Below are positions 1-15,300 of a stretch of DNA of 64,000 bases, in pieces. Under the pieces are notes generated by a model that was not told the DNA's origin, did no database searches, and saw only the letters and a list, made by a program, of their open reading frames with translations. Source of the DNA: Owenia fusiformis (lineage: Eukaryota > Annelida > Polychaeta > Sabellida > Oweniidae); contig CAIIXF020000010.1 of assembly GCA_903813345.2 (NCBI GenBank), positions 29,756,828 through 29,820,827 of the forward strand, in the 5' to 3' direction. The translations under genes were made by a program, and so were the position numbers. How positions within the stretch are numbered: the stretch's first letter is position 1; each line of letters starts with the position of its first letter.

Positions 1-243
1 TGCTCAATTAGAACCATCAATTAATATTTTCAAATACAGCCATGTTATAGTTTGTTTGGTTTCCCAACCAAGCTTGTTGTCATCTGTACAGTGTATTTGT
101 GAACAGATTTTGTGAAAATATGAAGTGTTATGATATAAGAAAGTGATCAATTTAAATATTGCATCTGAATATGAAGTTATTTCTACATGAGAAAAAGCAA
201 GCATTATAAGTGATGTATCAATGGAAAATATTAAGTTACGTAC

Positions 244-335
244 CTAAAGAAAGCATGATGTTCCACACAGCATTTCCACAAATGTTTACAGGCAGCTTTA
301 GAGGCCAAAGTAAACCCATATATATTCTCCTTATT
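244..335 (-). CDS. EPB41L4A: EPB41L4A-like exon 9 (residues 258-288)
   Basis: The exon encodes [20 protein letters not shown] followed by [11 protein letters not shown], the terminal F3 helix that ends FERM domains of the 4.1 group. Acceptor tttttcag, donor TTTAG|gtacgt. The following exons are outside the window; nothing coding is evident in 1-243. Confidence 0.9.
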
Positions 336-3300
336 CTGAAAAAGATGTGCCATAAATATTTCTCATTATACCGAGGCTGCTCAGTTTCTTTCGTGAGTCC
401 AAATGGACATTTCTATACAATTTTAAGTAATGCCTTCGTACATCTTCAATTTATTCAGCTTAAACACCCACAATCTTCCAATTTAAACATAACAGTTGCT
501 TCATTATGGCAACAAAATTTCCGAATTCATAATAAAAATGAGATTTGTCATACTTACAACTTTGTCCTTGACTTTGATCTTGAATGTTTTATCCTTGAAC
601 GTCACCTTTGTTATTCTTGGCCTATTTTAGAAAATAAATTATTTACATCTATATATATATTGAAATGGACTTAACTGACTAATTCTGATTCTAACAGTGC
701 CAGTGAAAGTTTGGTGATATGTTTCTGAAAATTTCCCTTACCCTTTGATTAAATTCTTGTGAACACAATTTCAAGTTAAAAACAAGATATCAACCATGAG
801 TTTTTCTGTGACAGTAGGTTTGGATAAAGGTTTTGCTTTATAGCTTAGACTTTTTTATAGGGGATTGGCATATTTAAGGAGAAGTATGCCAGCTCAACAA
901 GGACTACTACAATTGTCTTCTATTTTTCAAAATATAACAAGTTGCATTTATTTGTTGCTTTTATGGGAATACGTGTAATTGGAAAGGGTTCTACTCAGAG
1001 AGGCCAGTGTTTTCTTCACTTTCAAACTCACCAGAAGTAGTTTCCAACTTTCTGTTTATTCTTGTAGACAACAACACCAGTTGGGGTGAGACCAACAAAG
1101 TACTCAACTGAACCCTCACCCTAAAAAACATAAAAACAATAGAGTATGGATAGTATAAGTACAATATGTATATTCAAACACCTCTCTCATAAGCTTATCT
1201 GAACACCTCCTAATGTGAACATCTTTTTCTCAGTCCCAATTTTGTTATTTCCTATTGACTTACATAAAGAAACCTTAAAATGACAACACCTGCAATTCTG
1301 AACACTTTAACTGCACAATATCATATTGTCCCTCGAAATGAAACCCATATTCAATCCCTCCCAGTAAATAACCTATATTTCTCAGTCCCAATTTTGTTAT
1401 TTCCCATTGACCCTTGTATAAAGAAACCTTAAAATGTGAACACCTGCAATTCTGAACACTTTAACTGCACTATTGTTCAACATATGTTTTTCTTGTAAGT
1501 TTAAGGCTGTTATAAAGATGGCAGTAGTGTAGTCCATATGGTAATTTAATGCAGGTTGACTGCCCTGCCATCTTTTAAACATTCTCTCTATCTCAAGGAG
1601 CCTTTGTTTTTCCTTGTTAAAACAACACATACAGGCATCTCCTTTATTAGTTCCAGGTTTGCTTAATAGAGGCAATGAAACTTTACTTATCTTTTAGAAG
1701 AAAATGCTTAGTATCAAATCATTCAGGGGAGAAAATGCTCGATGGGATTTCACTCATGGCATTGGCAATGCTACATTGTACATAAAAATGTTGACTTTAT
1801 TTCAAAGGAATTTATATAATAAAAATTATTTTACCCAATTACATACCAAAACAGGGTGAAGGTCTACACCATACATTTCCAACCATTTAGCTTTATCCAG
1901 GTATTTGTATTCTGCCAAAGCTGGTACTTGTCCACTGAAAATAATATGATGATATTTAGTCATCACATATGCATTGTTAAATTAGAACTAACATTAAGAC
2001 CAACTCTTGAGCAGATATCTTGAGTTGACATTCATTTCATAGCTTATTATTAAAATATTTATATGATTATACAACAACATTGATACAATTCTTATATCCA
2101 AATATACTGCTTAGTACTAAAAGAGGCATCTTTGAAAACCCAAGGGCAAACAGAAGGGAAAGAGTTACTGATACTGTAACACATGTGTTTAGAAGATCTT
2201 CAAAGTCTTTAATATATACTTTTAGTATGTACTTACACGAGGGCTTTGTGCATTGCCATGACCAACTCTTCAAAATATTTAATATACACTTTTAATATAC
2301 TTGTATACTTACAAAAGGGCTTTGTGCATTGCCATGACCAGCTCTTCAAAGTATTTAATATACACTTTTAATATACTTGTATACTTACACAAGGGCTTTG
2401 TGCATTGCCATGACCAGCTCTTCAAAGTACTTACTATACCCTTGTAATATACTTTTATACTTACACAAGGGCTTTGTGCATTGCCATGACCAGCTCTTCA
2501 AAGTATTTAATATACACTTTTAATATACTTGTATACTTACACAAGGGCTTTGTGCATTGCCATGACCAGCTCTTCAAAGTATTTAATATACACTTTTAAT
2601 ATACTTGTATACTTACACAAGGGCTTTGTGCATTGCCATGACCAGCTCTTCAAAGTATTTAATATACACTTTTAATATACTTGTATACTTACACAAGGGC
2701 TTTGTGCATTGCCATGACCAGCTCTTCAAAGTATTTAATATACACTTTTAATATACTTGTATACTTACACAAGGGCTTTGTGCATTGCCATGACCAGCTC
2801 TTCAAAGCATTTAATATACACTTTTAATTTACTTGTATACTTACACAAGGGCTTTGTGCATTGCCATGACCAGCTCTTCAAAGTATTTAATATACACTTT
2901 TAATATACTTGTATACTTACACGAGGGCTTTGTGCATTGCCATGACCAGCTCTTCAAAGTATTTAATAATATGCACTTTTAATATACTTGTATACTTACA
3001 CAAGGGCTTTGTGCATTGCCATGAACAGCTCTTCAAAGTATTTAATATGCACTTTTAATATACTTGTATACTTACACAAGGGATTTGTGCATTGCCATGA
3101 CCAACTCTTCAAAGTATTTAATATGCACTTTAATATACTTGTATACTTACACAAGGGCTTTGTGCATTGCCATGACCAGCTCTTCAAAGTATTTAATATG
3201 CACTTTTAATATACTTGTATACTTACACAAGGGCTTTGTGCATTGCCATGACCAGCTCTTCAAAGTATTTAATATGCACTTTTAATATACTTGTATACTT

Positions 3301-6300
3301 ACACAAGGGCTTTGTGCATTGCCATGACCAGCTCTTCAAAGTATTTAATATGCACTTTTAATATACTTGTATACTTACACAAGGGCTTTGTGCATTGCCA
3401 TGACCAGCTCTTCAAAGTATTTAATATGCACTTTTAATATACTTGTATACTTACACAAGGGCTTTGTGCATTGCCATGACCAGCTCTTAGGTATTCAATA
3501 TACCCTTTTGATATACTTGTATACTTACACAAGGGCTTTGTGCATTGCCATGACCAACTCTTCAAAATCAGGGGTCTGTTGTGGAAGAAAGCGGAATTCA
3601 GAGACATATCCAAAGTAATGACGGTTAGGGTCAAAGTCTCCTAGTTCAGCTGAAATAATGAATAAATACAAATTTACATACACATATAAATATGGAATCT
3701 AATGCTCTTAATCCTAAAAAGTTAATTTTATCAGATGCTGACTGCCTATTCCACCTGTAATACGATTTTTCTTAATGATTTAATGATTTTCAACTCTTAT
3801 TAGAATTTAAGTGAGTTAACTACAAATGACTAAAGCACACTTACACTACATGGTATACTTCAGTTCAAGGTATACTTACATTGCACAAAATTGTTACATT
3901 GCATAGCATACTTACATTGCACGGCATATGCTGCCAACTCAGCAGATGTATCAAAATCCACAGGCAGACGTCCTTGTAGAATGTCTTTCTTCAATTGCAA
4001 GAAAAACTGGTACCTTCAAAAATATAGGATATGTTGAATCAGATTTCTTCATATGCCAGTAGCAGTGTTTTCCGTTACGAGGCAATGAATGGAACAATGC
4101 ATTCTATGCTTTCTTTAGAAAACATGTCTTATGGCTCAGATTGCAGGTTATTTTTAAATCATGAAAAATTATATTTGAAATGTTCAAACAAATTACACAA
4201 GGCCTTTATATAAACAACTTGATATGGACCAACAATGTGCTATCAGGGATATTATGGAAATAATTACTGATATTAAGGACAAAGGGTACACAAAGTGAAA
4301 TTATAAATCAAAACACTGAAAAGTAAAGTTAAGTTGTTATCCCCTTACAGGTGTATGATTTAGACAATATCTTATCTGTAAGCCAACATATATCAACAAG
4401 GAACTCATACTTATCTCTCTATACTTCTCTATGAAATCTAAATAAAGTATCTGATATTCTTCATTTCTATATAATTTAGACTGTAAACTACATGCCTGTT
4501 TACTTTATTCCTTGCCAATTCCAAAATTTTCTACATAGTATTGCAATCCAAAGTGTTACATATCTTTCATATGTTGGGTTAACAAGATATGAGCTCAATA
4601 TTCTGACCATACATGGAACTGTTAAAAACTGTTAAAACTTCCTTTTCAAGTGAAGTGCCTTTTAAGTTCTAACTTTTCAAATTTTGGCTTAAGATGATAA
4701 CAACGCTCTGAGTTCTGAAATAATTTTGGAATTGACAACAGCGATTGACCCTTGTTCAAAGAATTTCACAATAGCCCTCTCTTGGAATTTTCAAAGCTAT
4801 TTGTATGAGGACTTTTAATCTATAATTTCTCCTCTATTTGATAATCAAATTATCACAATCTCTTTTAGATTTTATGTTATTATGTGAGATGGGAACTGAC
4901 TCGGGTCAGAAAGCACATAACTCCCTCTGTCATCATTTTAAGGTGGTATTTGGTGATTTCTTGGCACCTTTACTAGTTACATGTATCAATGACTTTACTT
5001 TATCCAATTTTTTCAACAGAAGTCAAGTGGAAATGGTCCTTTGCAAAAAATCATATATTTTCACATATTTATCCATACAAAAGATATATACTGTTGAAAT
5101 GGAATTGACTAAAATAACTCAACAACCAACAGAACCTAAAATTATCTTTAAATGTTGAGACCAGAAAAATTACAACACTTTTACAATAACTAAGTTCACG
5201 AAAACTTTAAATGATTAAAAAGAAAGTTGGATATTTTATGAAAAGGCAAAATATTTAATACAATTCTAATATATATAAACTTTTATAAAGGTGTGAGATT
5301 GGAGTGATTTAATATAATTATAGAAAATAATAGAAAATAAGATTTGGGCAGGCTTATTTTAAGATGATACATAATATTGTTGATCATGGCTTAATTTTGC
5401 ATAGTTGATAATGTCCGTCTGCATAGTTGAGAATGTCCGTCTGCTCATGCTTATTTCACTTCATTTCTCTCTAAATTTTGAATGAAGTGTCTAATTTTCT
5501 TGCATTTTCATATTATTTAGAGTGTTGACTACATGCCTATTTAGTTTAATTCTGACTTATTCATTTATTTTATAGTCTATTTTATATTATGAATCATGAC
5601 CGTCCAAAAATTTAAAAATGGGTAAGTGATCATATTACTAATCTCATTCTTGAAATTTAGGCTGATTGACAAGCTATAGCAGAATGTGTTGAAATATAAT
5701 AGATGATAATATTAAGTAACAGAATTTAGCCTATCCTTTGAAAAGTCATGTCAGGGGTCATGTTTTAAATTTGACAATAGAGTGGCATAGCATGGATTTA
5801 TCAAGGAATAAAGTATATAGACATGCAGTTAATACTTTAAATTGTAAAGAAAACCTGGAAAATCTCATAGTTTTTTCTAAAAATATGGAGAAAATAAGTT
5901 AAAAAGGTGGAACAATAAAGCTGCTTTTGATACTCATATGTGTGAATATGTAAGCCAAAACTAAAATAACGAACAACAAAACTTTAACAAGATTTAACAT
6001 TGCATCAAATTAGATTATAGTCACTAAGCCATTAACTGATGTAACACCTCTATACCAGAAAATAGTAAGCCTTCATGCTGTAATATTTGGCATTTCAAAA
6101 TTTTCTTACTTTATGATTATTATAATTTTCCACAAGTCTTATCCATCCAGATTAGGCTTACCGCTAACTTATTTTTGCTTCGGAATTTATTATATTACTT
6201 ATAAAAAGTAAATAATAAAAGATATCTCTCTTTTCCCTTTATTTCGAATTTTTTAAATAACCACCCTCATTTTCATTCAGAGAGTATATGTTTATTTTAC

Positions 6301-9300
6301 CTGGTGATCTCTTCATGTAGTTTACAAGGGTCTGCTGGGTAGAATTTCACCCCAAAGTAGAATGTGTAGGGAGATCCTGATTTCAACTGGGAACCCAATT
6401 TCTTCAAAGCACCCAGCCAGTGCTGAAAATACACAAGACACAATATGAATATTACCCTTAGCACAGAGTTCTGTTTAAAAGTATCCTCTAATGTTGGACA
6501 ATTTTGGAGTTTTACAGCCCAACCCCCATTGGTGGTGGATATCACACATCGGATTTAAAAATCTACTATAACTCGTCATGATGACATTTTCTCAACGAAA
6601 GAACATCAACATTCAATAAAATTCAAATGCTGATGTTCAGTACTGCATCAGTGACATCAGAGGAAAATCATCCTTCTGGTGAGACAAGAACTGGTTGGTT
6701 CTGCGAGTTGAGATATTTATCTAAGAGCATAGATGAAGCTATCTTTTAAGAAGCTTACAAATGCAAAGGGTAGATAAACATTCAACTTGAAATTCAAAAT
6801 GACAATTTTCTATATCATTAAAGTATATTTAATAACAATTTTTATGGAACATAGTTTTTGCTTTATTGCAACCTTTATCTTACCTTTACGTACAATAAAT
6901 ATTTATGTTTGCATTTTAAAATGAAGCCTTGTTTTTGAATTATCAACTTTTTATCACAGATTTAAGCACTTTATGATCAGCTAAGTCTTAAACTTTATAT
7001 ATAAGTAAGTAAATGTAAGTGTGGTTCAATGATGACAGCTCAAATCTGAACCGATTTTGGAGAATGTCACCCCTCTCTCTTATATTCTGTAGTCTATATC
7101 AGAAGACTTTTAATACAGAGAATATTAGAGGGGATGACTTACTCTCTGTGTCTAAAACCTGTAAAGTTGAACACCTGAAAGTGGAACACCTCCATAAGTG
7201 AAAGATCATAAAACCTCTTACCAATATTAACTCAGCAAAATTAACCATACTACTTCAAAAGTAAAACACTATTTTGAGGTACAAAATGTGTTTAATTAAT
7301 GCAGGTTTTACAACCAAGATTAGCCTTTATGATGTTCAAACTTTTCACTTGGAGAGTTTTCCTAGAGATCTGACTTACTATAAATATATGAGTTGTTTTC
7401 CAAACTGTAATCTTTAAAACATTTTTGCTTTTCTTCTTTTTGCACCTGCACAGTAAAACCTTTTTATATCAAAGACTACTTGGGCTGGCAAAGAGTGTTT
7501 GCATTGGCTGGTGTTCACATTTCGAGGTTTTTAACAGGTATATCGGATTAAAAATGGAACCAAAATGCATTCGCATTGAGAGCTTAGGCCAAAAGAAGTA
7601 GATTCTTTGTTTTGCGTTCCCTTGCTTGCATGATTTTGAGTAAATCAGAAAAAACAAACACATCCAAATAGCAGTCACAAGGGTCTGAAAGTACCATTGC
7701 ATTCAATCAGAATCAGACGAAATGACGGATAATTTGATGTGCGTCAAATTTGACAGTGTTATTGATTCCTTTGCCATACATTGTGTATTTTCTTGTTTTA
7801 TACCCTTGAATAATAGCTATGTTTAAATATATTGTATAAAATGTATAAATATGTATTTGTAATCACTGCAAATTGTCTTGTCAGCCCTTTTTATACCCAT
7901 AAAACAAGTGTTTTTTCTTGAGTTTGTGTTTGTTTTCCTTGTACCCTTGAATGATTTGGATTTTGCCAGGACGCAAAACAAAGAATCTACTTCTTATGGC
8001 CTTATCAGACAAGAGAGGTGTTTGTTCATAGTGATAATACACAAAATTCACAATCAGATTCCCAGTCTACTGTACTTACAGTTTGGTTGCTATCATCCAG
8101 ATATCTCAGGCCAAAATAGTCTGTTTCTATTAGATTTAGTTGCTCATATACTTTATCCAGCAGGACTTGCCCTTTTTCTGATGTCTGGAAATAGAGAAAT
8201 AGATTTCATTGTATTTACTAAAATGTAAATACATCCACAAGATACATATAGGAATAAGCAGCAAATGCATGAAAAAAATGTTTCAAAAATACTTTTTCAA
8301 AATTGGTCCATTGTTTCAATTTGGGCTTATTCTTCAAAATGTGAGGCCTGTTGAGTCTCTTGAAAATGAGCCCTAATAGACCAGTCTAAGGCTTCAACTG
8401 AAAATAAATTCTCCTTCCTCAGATATACCATGCTCCAGTAGAATAAGCATGACTGTTCCTTCAATCAATATAAGTGACTCTCAGGCCACACTATTCCTTA
8501 ATAAAGTTGATAATATCATAATATTTTCTCTAACAATAACTTTATTGAACAATTATACAAGATTTCTACAATCCTTCCATTGGCATTGCACTGATACTCT
8601 GGGATATTCCAAAAAGAAAAAAATCACAATGGTCTTTTATCAAATAATAAAATATCGCGAAAACCCATGGAACTACCAAGGAATAAAGTCTGTATTGAAA
8701 TGAAAATGACTGAACACTCGAAATTTGAACTCAAAGAGAAAACTATAAAATAAGCATGATTACATATTAATTATTTGAATGGGGCAAAGACAGATAAGGC
8801 CCTGAGTCATAACATTATCTGCATGGCTCAACTATTTCATTGAGAAACAAGCAATACTTCCCACTGGCTGTTAGCACTTGAGAAGGGAAAAGAATGTCTG
8901 TATCATTTCATATCTTATTTCACACCTTTACATTTATCCAAAAGGATTGGTATTGATATGTTTTCGATGTGTTTTCTAAAACAATATAGAGTAAAGTATA
9001 TATATATATCTATTTCAAATAATATTGTTACCATTCAAAATATGACCATTTAATTGACAATGTGTAAAATTTTTAGACTTTTTGATGACTGGTTCAAGAG
9101 AAACATGTGTTCAAAAAGTTTGCCATATCGATACCCATCCTTTGAATGAAGGATGGCACTCAGATGATCAGTTATGGTAACTGCTACAAAATCTAATCAA
9201 CCTTGCTTTTACCCTGCACGCAGAGTCTTGTTATAAACTACCCTCTGCCTAGTATAGACTATATTACAGTTTAGCAGCTCCGCCCCAAAGATTGGTGCCT

Positions 9301-12300
9301 GTGACAGTCAGGGTAATAAATCATTTCAAATCTACCACACTGACCCTTTCTTAGCCAATCAGCGAAGTGGAAGGAACGTGTGTTAAATATGTGCTCATTA
9401 ACTATGCGGTGATGCTATAGGAAATGACCATATAGAAAGTTGTCAGTATTTCGATGACGAACTCTGATTGGCTCGGTGAGATCAGAGATTAAACAATAAC
9501 ATTGCATTTTAGATCGGTTCGTTCCTATTAGCTATTATTTCAGTGGCTTAAGGCAGATCTGCATAACAATAAATTTTTGCAATTTAAAAAAAGACCGCTC
9601 AATTTTCTAGAGTTATTTCTACATTCTAAAGAGAAATTGACAGTCATTTTATGATCTGGGTATACTAAAGCACAATTTATGAAAAAATGAAAGATTTAGG
9701 CCATGTTTGGAATGAGTTATGTTCATCTGAAAAAAGCACATGGTCATCAAAATGGTAGAAAGTGCAGTCTGACATTAACCTCACTATGTCACTATGTAAC
9801 TCATCATTTTGTGTTTCTGGTCTTCAGGTAGAAACAAATTAGGATGGCATTGTTTATAATAACAATGGTCTTAACTAATCAAGCAAAGGGCAATATTGTA
9901 AATTTAATTTCATTCATTATTAGTAAATGTTGTACCTCATTTGAAAGTAGAACAATGCTTCAACACCCAGAACATTAATTTAGAATTCAGCACATGCTCA
10001 TATAATATTTATAATAACAATGCCATACCCTCCCCTGAAAAAAGTCCACTCTTATCAAATGTATCATTATGATATTCTTCATTCAAATGTTGAAAACAAA
10101 ATAAGTACTGTTTAATGATATTCCTTGCTTTTCTCATTAGTATAATAAAAGCATGAAATCCTGGTAAAATAATATAATAATTTAAAACATACTTTTTGCA
10201 AGGGATGTGTTACATTGTCTACAGCTTCAGGGTATTTTGATTTCATGGGAGTCTTGTTTTAAATTCAAAAAGTAAAATAGAAAAGAGAGGATAGAGCAAG
10301 GAATAAAGTAAAAAGACATAAGTAAAAATCTAAATCATATAGAAATGCCACAAAAAATCATAGTTCATTTCAATTTTTGACAGAAATTTAAGTTAAATAT
10401 CCAATAGCAGATTGAATTTTAAGCATAGGGTAGGGCTCATTAATTAATCTAAATCTACCTTAAATATCAATTAATAATGATTTTCAACACATTCAATGTG
10501 TTTCATCTGATATGAACATGACTGGGGTCAATCACATTGATTCTGCATCCATGAGATAGACTGCATATATTGTTGCAATGTGTCTTTGTAACATCTTAAA
10601 TCTTCTTAGGAGACTATCTTGATTTCTCTGGGGGAGTCGTGATTACCAAATTTGAAGACTTGCAAACTGAAGACAGTCTCCATTGTGCGCATTTTGGTAG
10701 GAATTACTTCTGAATCTGGGAAATGAATGTTTTTTGCCAATTTACTTCATGCCAAATCATCAAAATTAAAGGGCAATGGGGATTAAAATTAGGTAAAAAT
10801 TAAAACATCTGTAAATTAGGTAAAAATTAAAACATCTGTAAAAATGACAATTTTCCCCTAATGGATGACAATTTACCCCTAATAGACAACCATTTCACCT
10901 TGTACCTTAACTCTTCCAAAAGTTATGATGACACAGGTCTGTGTGATCGTGATAAAATGTTATACCAAAGCCAACCCCCAAAGCTACTCAAAAAATTCAA
11001 AAGCTCATTACGACATAAAAATAAAACAAATCAAACACATTCATGAATTAATATGGAATAGCCATGGGTAAATAGACAATTTAAAAATGCCCTGTAAATA
11101 TAAATAAATATAAATTATATGATGATTCACCAATGAACAGGTGCCAGTTATTACAATGAATTATTTCATTAACACAGTGTTGAATCAGTACTTAAAGTAC
11201 AAGTGCATCAACCATGACTAAAAAGGTAAGGCTAAATATGTTGGCAGGCTGCAGTCAGGTCTTTATCTTTTTGTTTTCTCTTTTTACTTTTGTATTATCT
11301 GCCAGATAGCTAGTCTAGCTACAAGCCCCTGTGACCTCCCCCCCCCCCTCACTACTTGACTTGGCTACAAAATTGGGACAGAGAAAAAGTGAGAGGTTTT
11401 CAGATTATTGAAATGTTGGATACTTAGTTTTACTATTATTATTACATTGTGCAATCATCTCACTTCTTCAATTTTGCCAGAAAACCTTGCAGAATGCTTA
11501 CTTCAAACTCAAACTTGGATGTGTGTTATACAGTAGAATGCACATAAATTACAGTGAAACACCTCCAGAAGTGGAACACCTCTGTTAGTGGAACATTTTA
11601 AGTGTCCCAAGACCAATTAAGATAAAGGGAACACCTCCAACCACTTTTTAGAAATGCTAAAGATGTTCTACAGGTTTTAATGTACATGTATACCATAAAA
11701 CTGACACGACTTCATCTTGATAAACCATGACATCTCAATTCTTTTCAGCCATGTTTCTAGTGAAAAGAAAGGGTTGATTATTATCAAAATGACTCTACTT
11801 GTTTTTAAAGGTCATTCTATTGGACTGTATTTTTCCACTGGAGAACCATGAGTTACTGTAGTAAACTGCCAAATTTATTTATTTATTTTTGTCTACATGT
11901 ATCATTAAAACATCTCAAGTATTGGGTATTCAGCTTAACTACCCATTCAAGTAAAATATTTAACCTTCATTTTTTCTGACAAACTTACACCTGTGAAACG
12001 TTTGCACCCATATTAAAATTGTTAATAAAAAAGTACTGTTATAACTTAATTATCAAACTATAATGTTTGTTTAAAACAACTGTACTACTGGAATGTATTA
12101 AATAAAAACTAAAAGCTTTGTACTGTGTAAATCACACCAATTTCTCTCTCAAAACTTCCATCTTAAGCATTTAAAAAATAGTTTATTTCATCAAAATAGA
12201 AAATACAGTATGGCAAGTATTTCCCGCTTAAAATGACAAGGCCTGATACAAGCAGATGGTTTTAGGGATTCCTACTGCTCTATATTCAGTAATATGTGGT

Positions 12301-15300
12301 AACCATTAAAATGTTTAAATGTTATGTTTAGAATGATAATTATATAGAATATGAGTAGGTGCCAAATAAACCTGGACTCCATGGGATAATACATATATTA
12401 CTCTCTAACAGGGACAATTCATTTAACCATCAACCAATCACAGATGGTTAACATATGACCCTAGCATTCAGGCAAGTGGGCACTCTACGCATATGAGACT
12501 TTAATATCACATCTGAGAATCTATTTACACCCACTTCATTCAATGAGACAAATCATGAAAAATAGGCAAAACACTTGAGAAACAAAGATCCATCAGTTAT
12601 TTAAAGAGAACGAGACAAGGAAAACCACTTTTGCAAAGGGTAGGCCATAGTTTATATGTATTTATTACTTTGAGTCACAGATCATATTGGACCATATACA
12701 GGTATCCAAATAAAATGTTATCAGCAACCCTTTATTGCCCTATCCTCTATAACATTGTATTCATAATCAAGATTCTGCTTTTGTAAATAGGTACAGTATG
12801 AGAGGAAAAACGGGATCCATGAAGACATTTACCCCTATAATCTTACATGCCTATTATAAGAGTTCACAAATCAGTTATCTAGTAGACATTCTTAGATTTT
12901 CATTCACAGATTCGCTGGTTCTTGTGTCACAAGGTTAACCCTGAAAACAAGAGGCTATTCGGGCCCTTAGCCAGGGGGGGGTTCGCGGGATTCAGGGGAA
13001 CCTCCCCCCCCCCATGGCCAAAAATTCTTTGAAAATCATGCAGTTTTTCACCATTTTGAGCTCTTCTCTCAAGTGATTTTAGCCATATTTGGGCCAAAAT
13101 TGTCAAATGTGAACCCCCCTGTAAATTTTTGAAAACTGAACCCCCCCCCCCCCCCGGGCAAATCCTGGCTACCGGCCTGCTATTTCATGTACTGACATCA
13201 ATGAATCTCTCTTTTAAGAGGCTAAGATCAAACTATTGTTAACAGGTACACAAGTATGCTTTATTACTTTGGAGACAATATGACATGTCCTGGCACTTTC
13301 TAAATCTGATTAAATTAGATTATATCCTTCAAGTAGCAGTGACCTTATATTAACAATATACATGTCTATACAAAACAACATCTTAAATCTTAGATATTTG
13401 ACCTTACAAAGTGCTTGACATTAGTATGGTGCATTTTTTGAATAATTGTGTTCTTTCTATGAAAATAATGATTGAAAAAGCAGTATCAATATCAGCTGTA
13501 TATTTCTCTGTAATTTTCTCAAAAAGAATTTTATTCATAAACTCTTCACTTCACTGTTCAACAAAATGTTTGGCAGTACATTTTTGCAGTGATGATTAAG
13601 ATAGTATAAAATAATTTTAAACTTGTTGAACTTCTGATATAGAAGGGGAAAAGCAGGTTTAACTGTGACATAATTAACTTAGTAGTTTTTCCTCCAATTT
13701 GTTGAAATTTAGATACATACCAAAAATGTGTCAATTTCAGTTTAAAAAAATATCTCAGAAACGGGCAGATGGAAACTTTTTAAAATCGAATAAGATTTTT
13801 TTAAATTGCTCGTTACAATGTTCATGATATCAAGTCATGAAACATTTAGTTATCACCCATTCAAATACATGTTGAATGGGGTAACATATTATCTTGAGTA
13901 AACATGCTATAAATAGGAAATGTCACCTATTCCAAATCAGACAAAATGAAATGAAAACGCTCAAAGTTTAATTCAATTCAAGAATTCAAGTACATGTTGA
14001 ATGGAGCAATAATGTTCATTGGAAACGTCCACAAAATAGAATAAATATGTTCAGATTTTGAATTTGGGCAACAAATTTGTAAAATCCTTAAAATAACTTA
14101 TACACAATGTTGAATACAGTAATATAAATATTTATTGTATAGAAAATCATAATTCAGCACCAACATATAAAACATAAAACAGATTTTAGATATGATCAAA
14201 CTTTTCAAAAAAGGTCTAGAAACTTTAGGATATCATTACAATTCAGGTGAATACTGAATGGAGTAATATATTGTTTTGTGTAACTAAGGATATCCACTTA
14301 CCACTTTTTCTTTCAAACTTAAGACACATATTCTCATTGAAAATGTCCGTCTGCTCATGCTAATTCCACTCATTTCTCTCCAAAATTTGAATGAAGTGTC
14401 TGATTTTTTTGCATTTTTATATAATTTAGAGTGTTTACAACATTCCTGTATACTTTTTTCCTTGCTTATTCCTCTCCTTTACACTCAATTTCTTAAATTA
14501 GAACATGACCACAATAACATTTTTGTAGGTACACATCAAAAAGCATGATTGATAATGTATAATGAAGTATAAAAAGCTAAACTATACAAACTGAAATAAG
14601 TCAAGTAAATTCTGCATTGAATACTTTACTTCTGAAATTTATACCTCTGAAGGCATATACATCGCCTGAATGTCACAACATGGTTCTTTAAACATTATGT
14701 ACTTACAAAGCTCTTCACAATTGCAATTCTTGAAGAGGATACACTTTTGTGTTATCTTACATCAAACCCATGTTCACCCCCCCCCCCCCTCCCTCCATCG
14801 CATACACAAACACTCATCATCACTGGGAAAAGGGTACAAGAGTAGCAGTAAATGTTCTCAGGAAGCAATTTGAATTCTTATAATTCCTAAAAAGGGTATG
14901 GCATAACAGATGAACCTGAGAGATGCAGGTCTCTTTATCTGAAGCTTGTGTTATTCCAAGATATAGTAGCAGGTCCCCACAATGAGAGGATAAAATAAAT
15001 GAAACGTTTTTGTGTTCATCAAAATTGAAGGGCTTGCTTTTTAACTTAACATTGAGGGATTGTAGCAGTTTGGTGTTAAAATCATTTAAAAAGGTTGACA
15101 TTGGAGGCTTTTGGGTGCCACAATATCCATTTAGAAAATATAACAAGATTAATAAATCATTCCTGAATTCTTTATTTGACTTATCAGAAATCAAATTCTA
15201 TAGACTTAATTCAATGACCAACATTATTGCAGTTCAACTTTTCAATTTTGACCCTGTACTTTGAAGATAAGCCATGCCAATCCACAAAATAAATAAGCAG

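Noticed and set aside
210-674. 154-codon plus-strand ORF
   Set aside because: It overlaps two well-supported minus-strand FERM exons and is their antisense shadow.
2190-3566. CRISPR-like array appearance
   Set aside because: Units are near-identical along their whole 76 bp with no variable spacers, and the sequence is an exon-intron boundary in an animal gene.
2996-3634. Several 60-90 codon ORFs on both strands over the minisatellite
   Set aside because: They are repeated translations of the 76-bp unit in shifting frames; only the exon-5 frame ending at 3529 is coding.
4838-5158. 106-codon ORF in intron 3
   Set aside because: No domain, no splice context, opposite strand to the host gene; AT-rich chance ORF.
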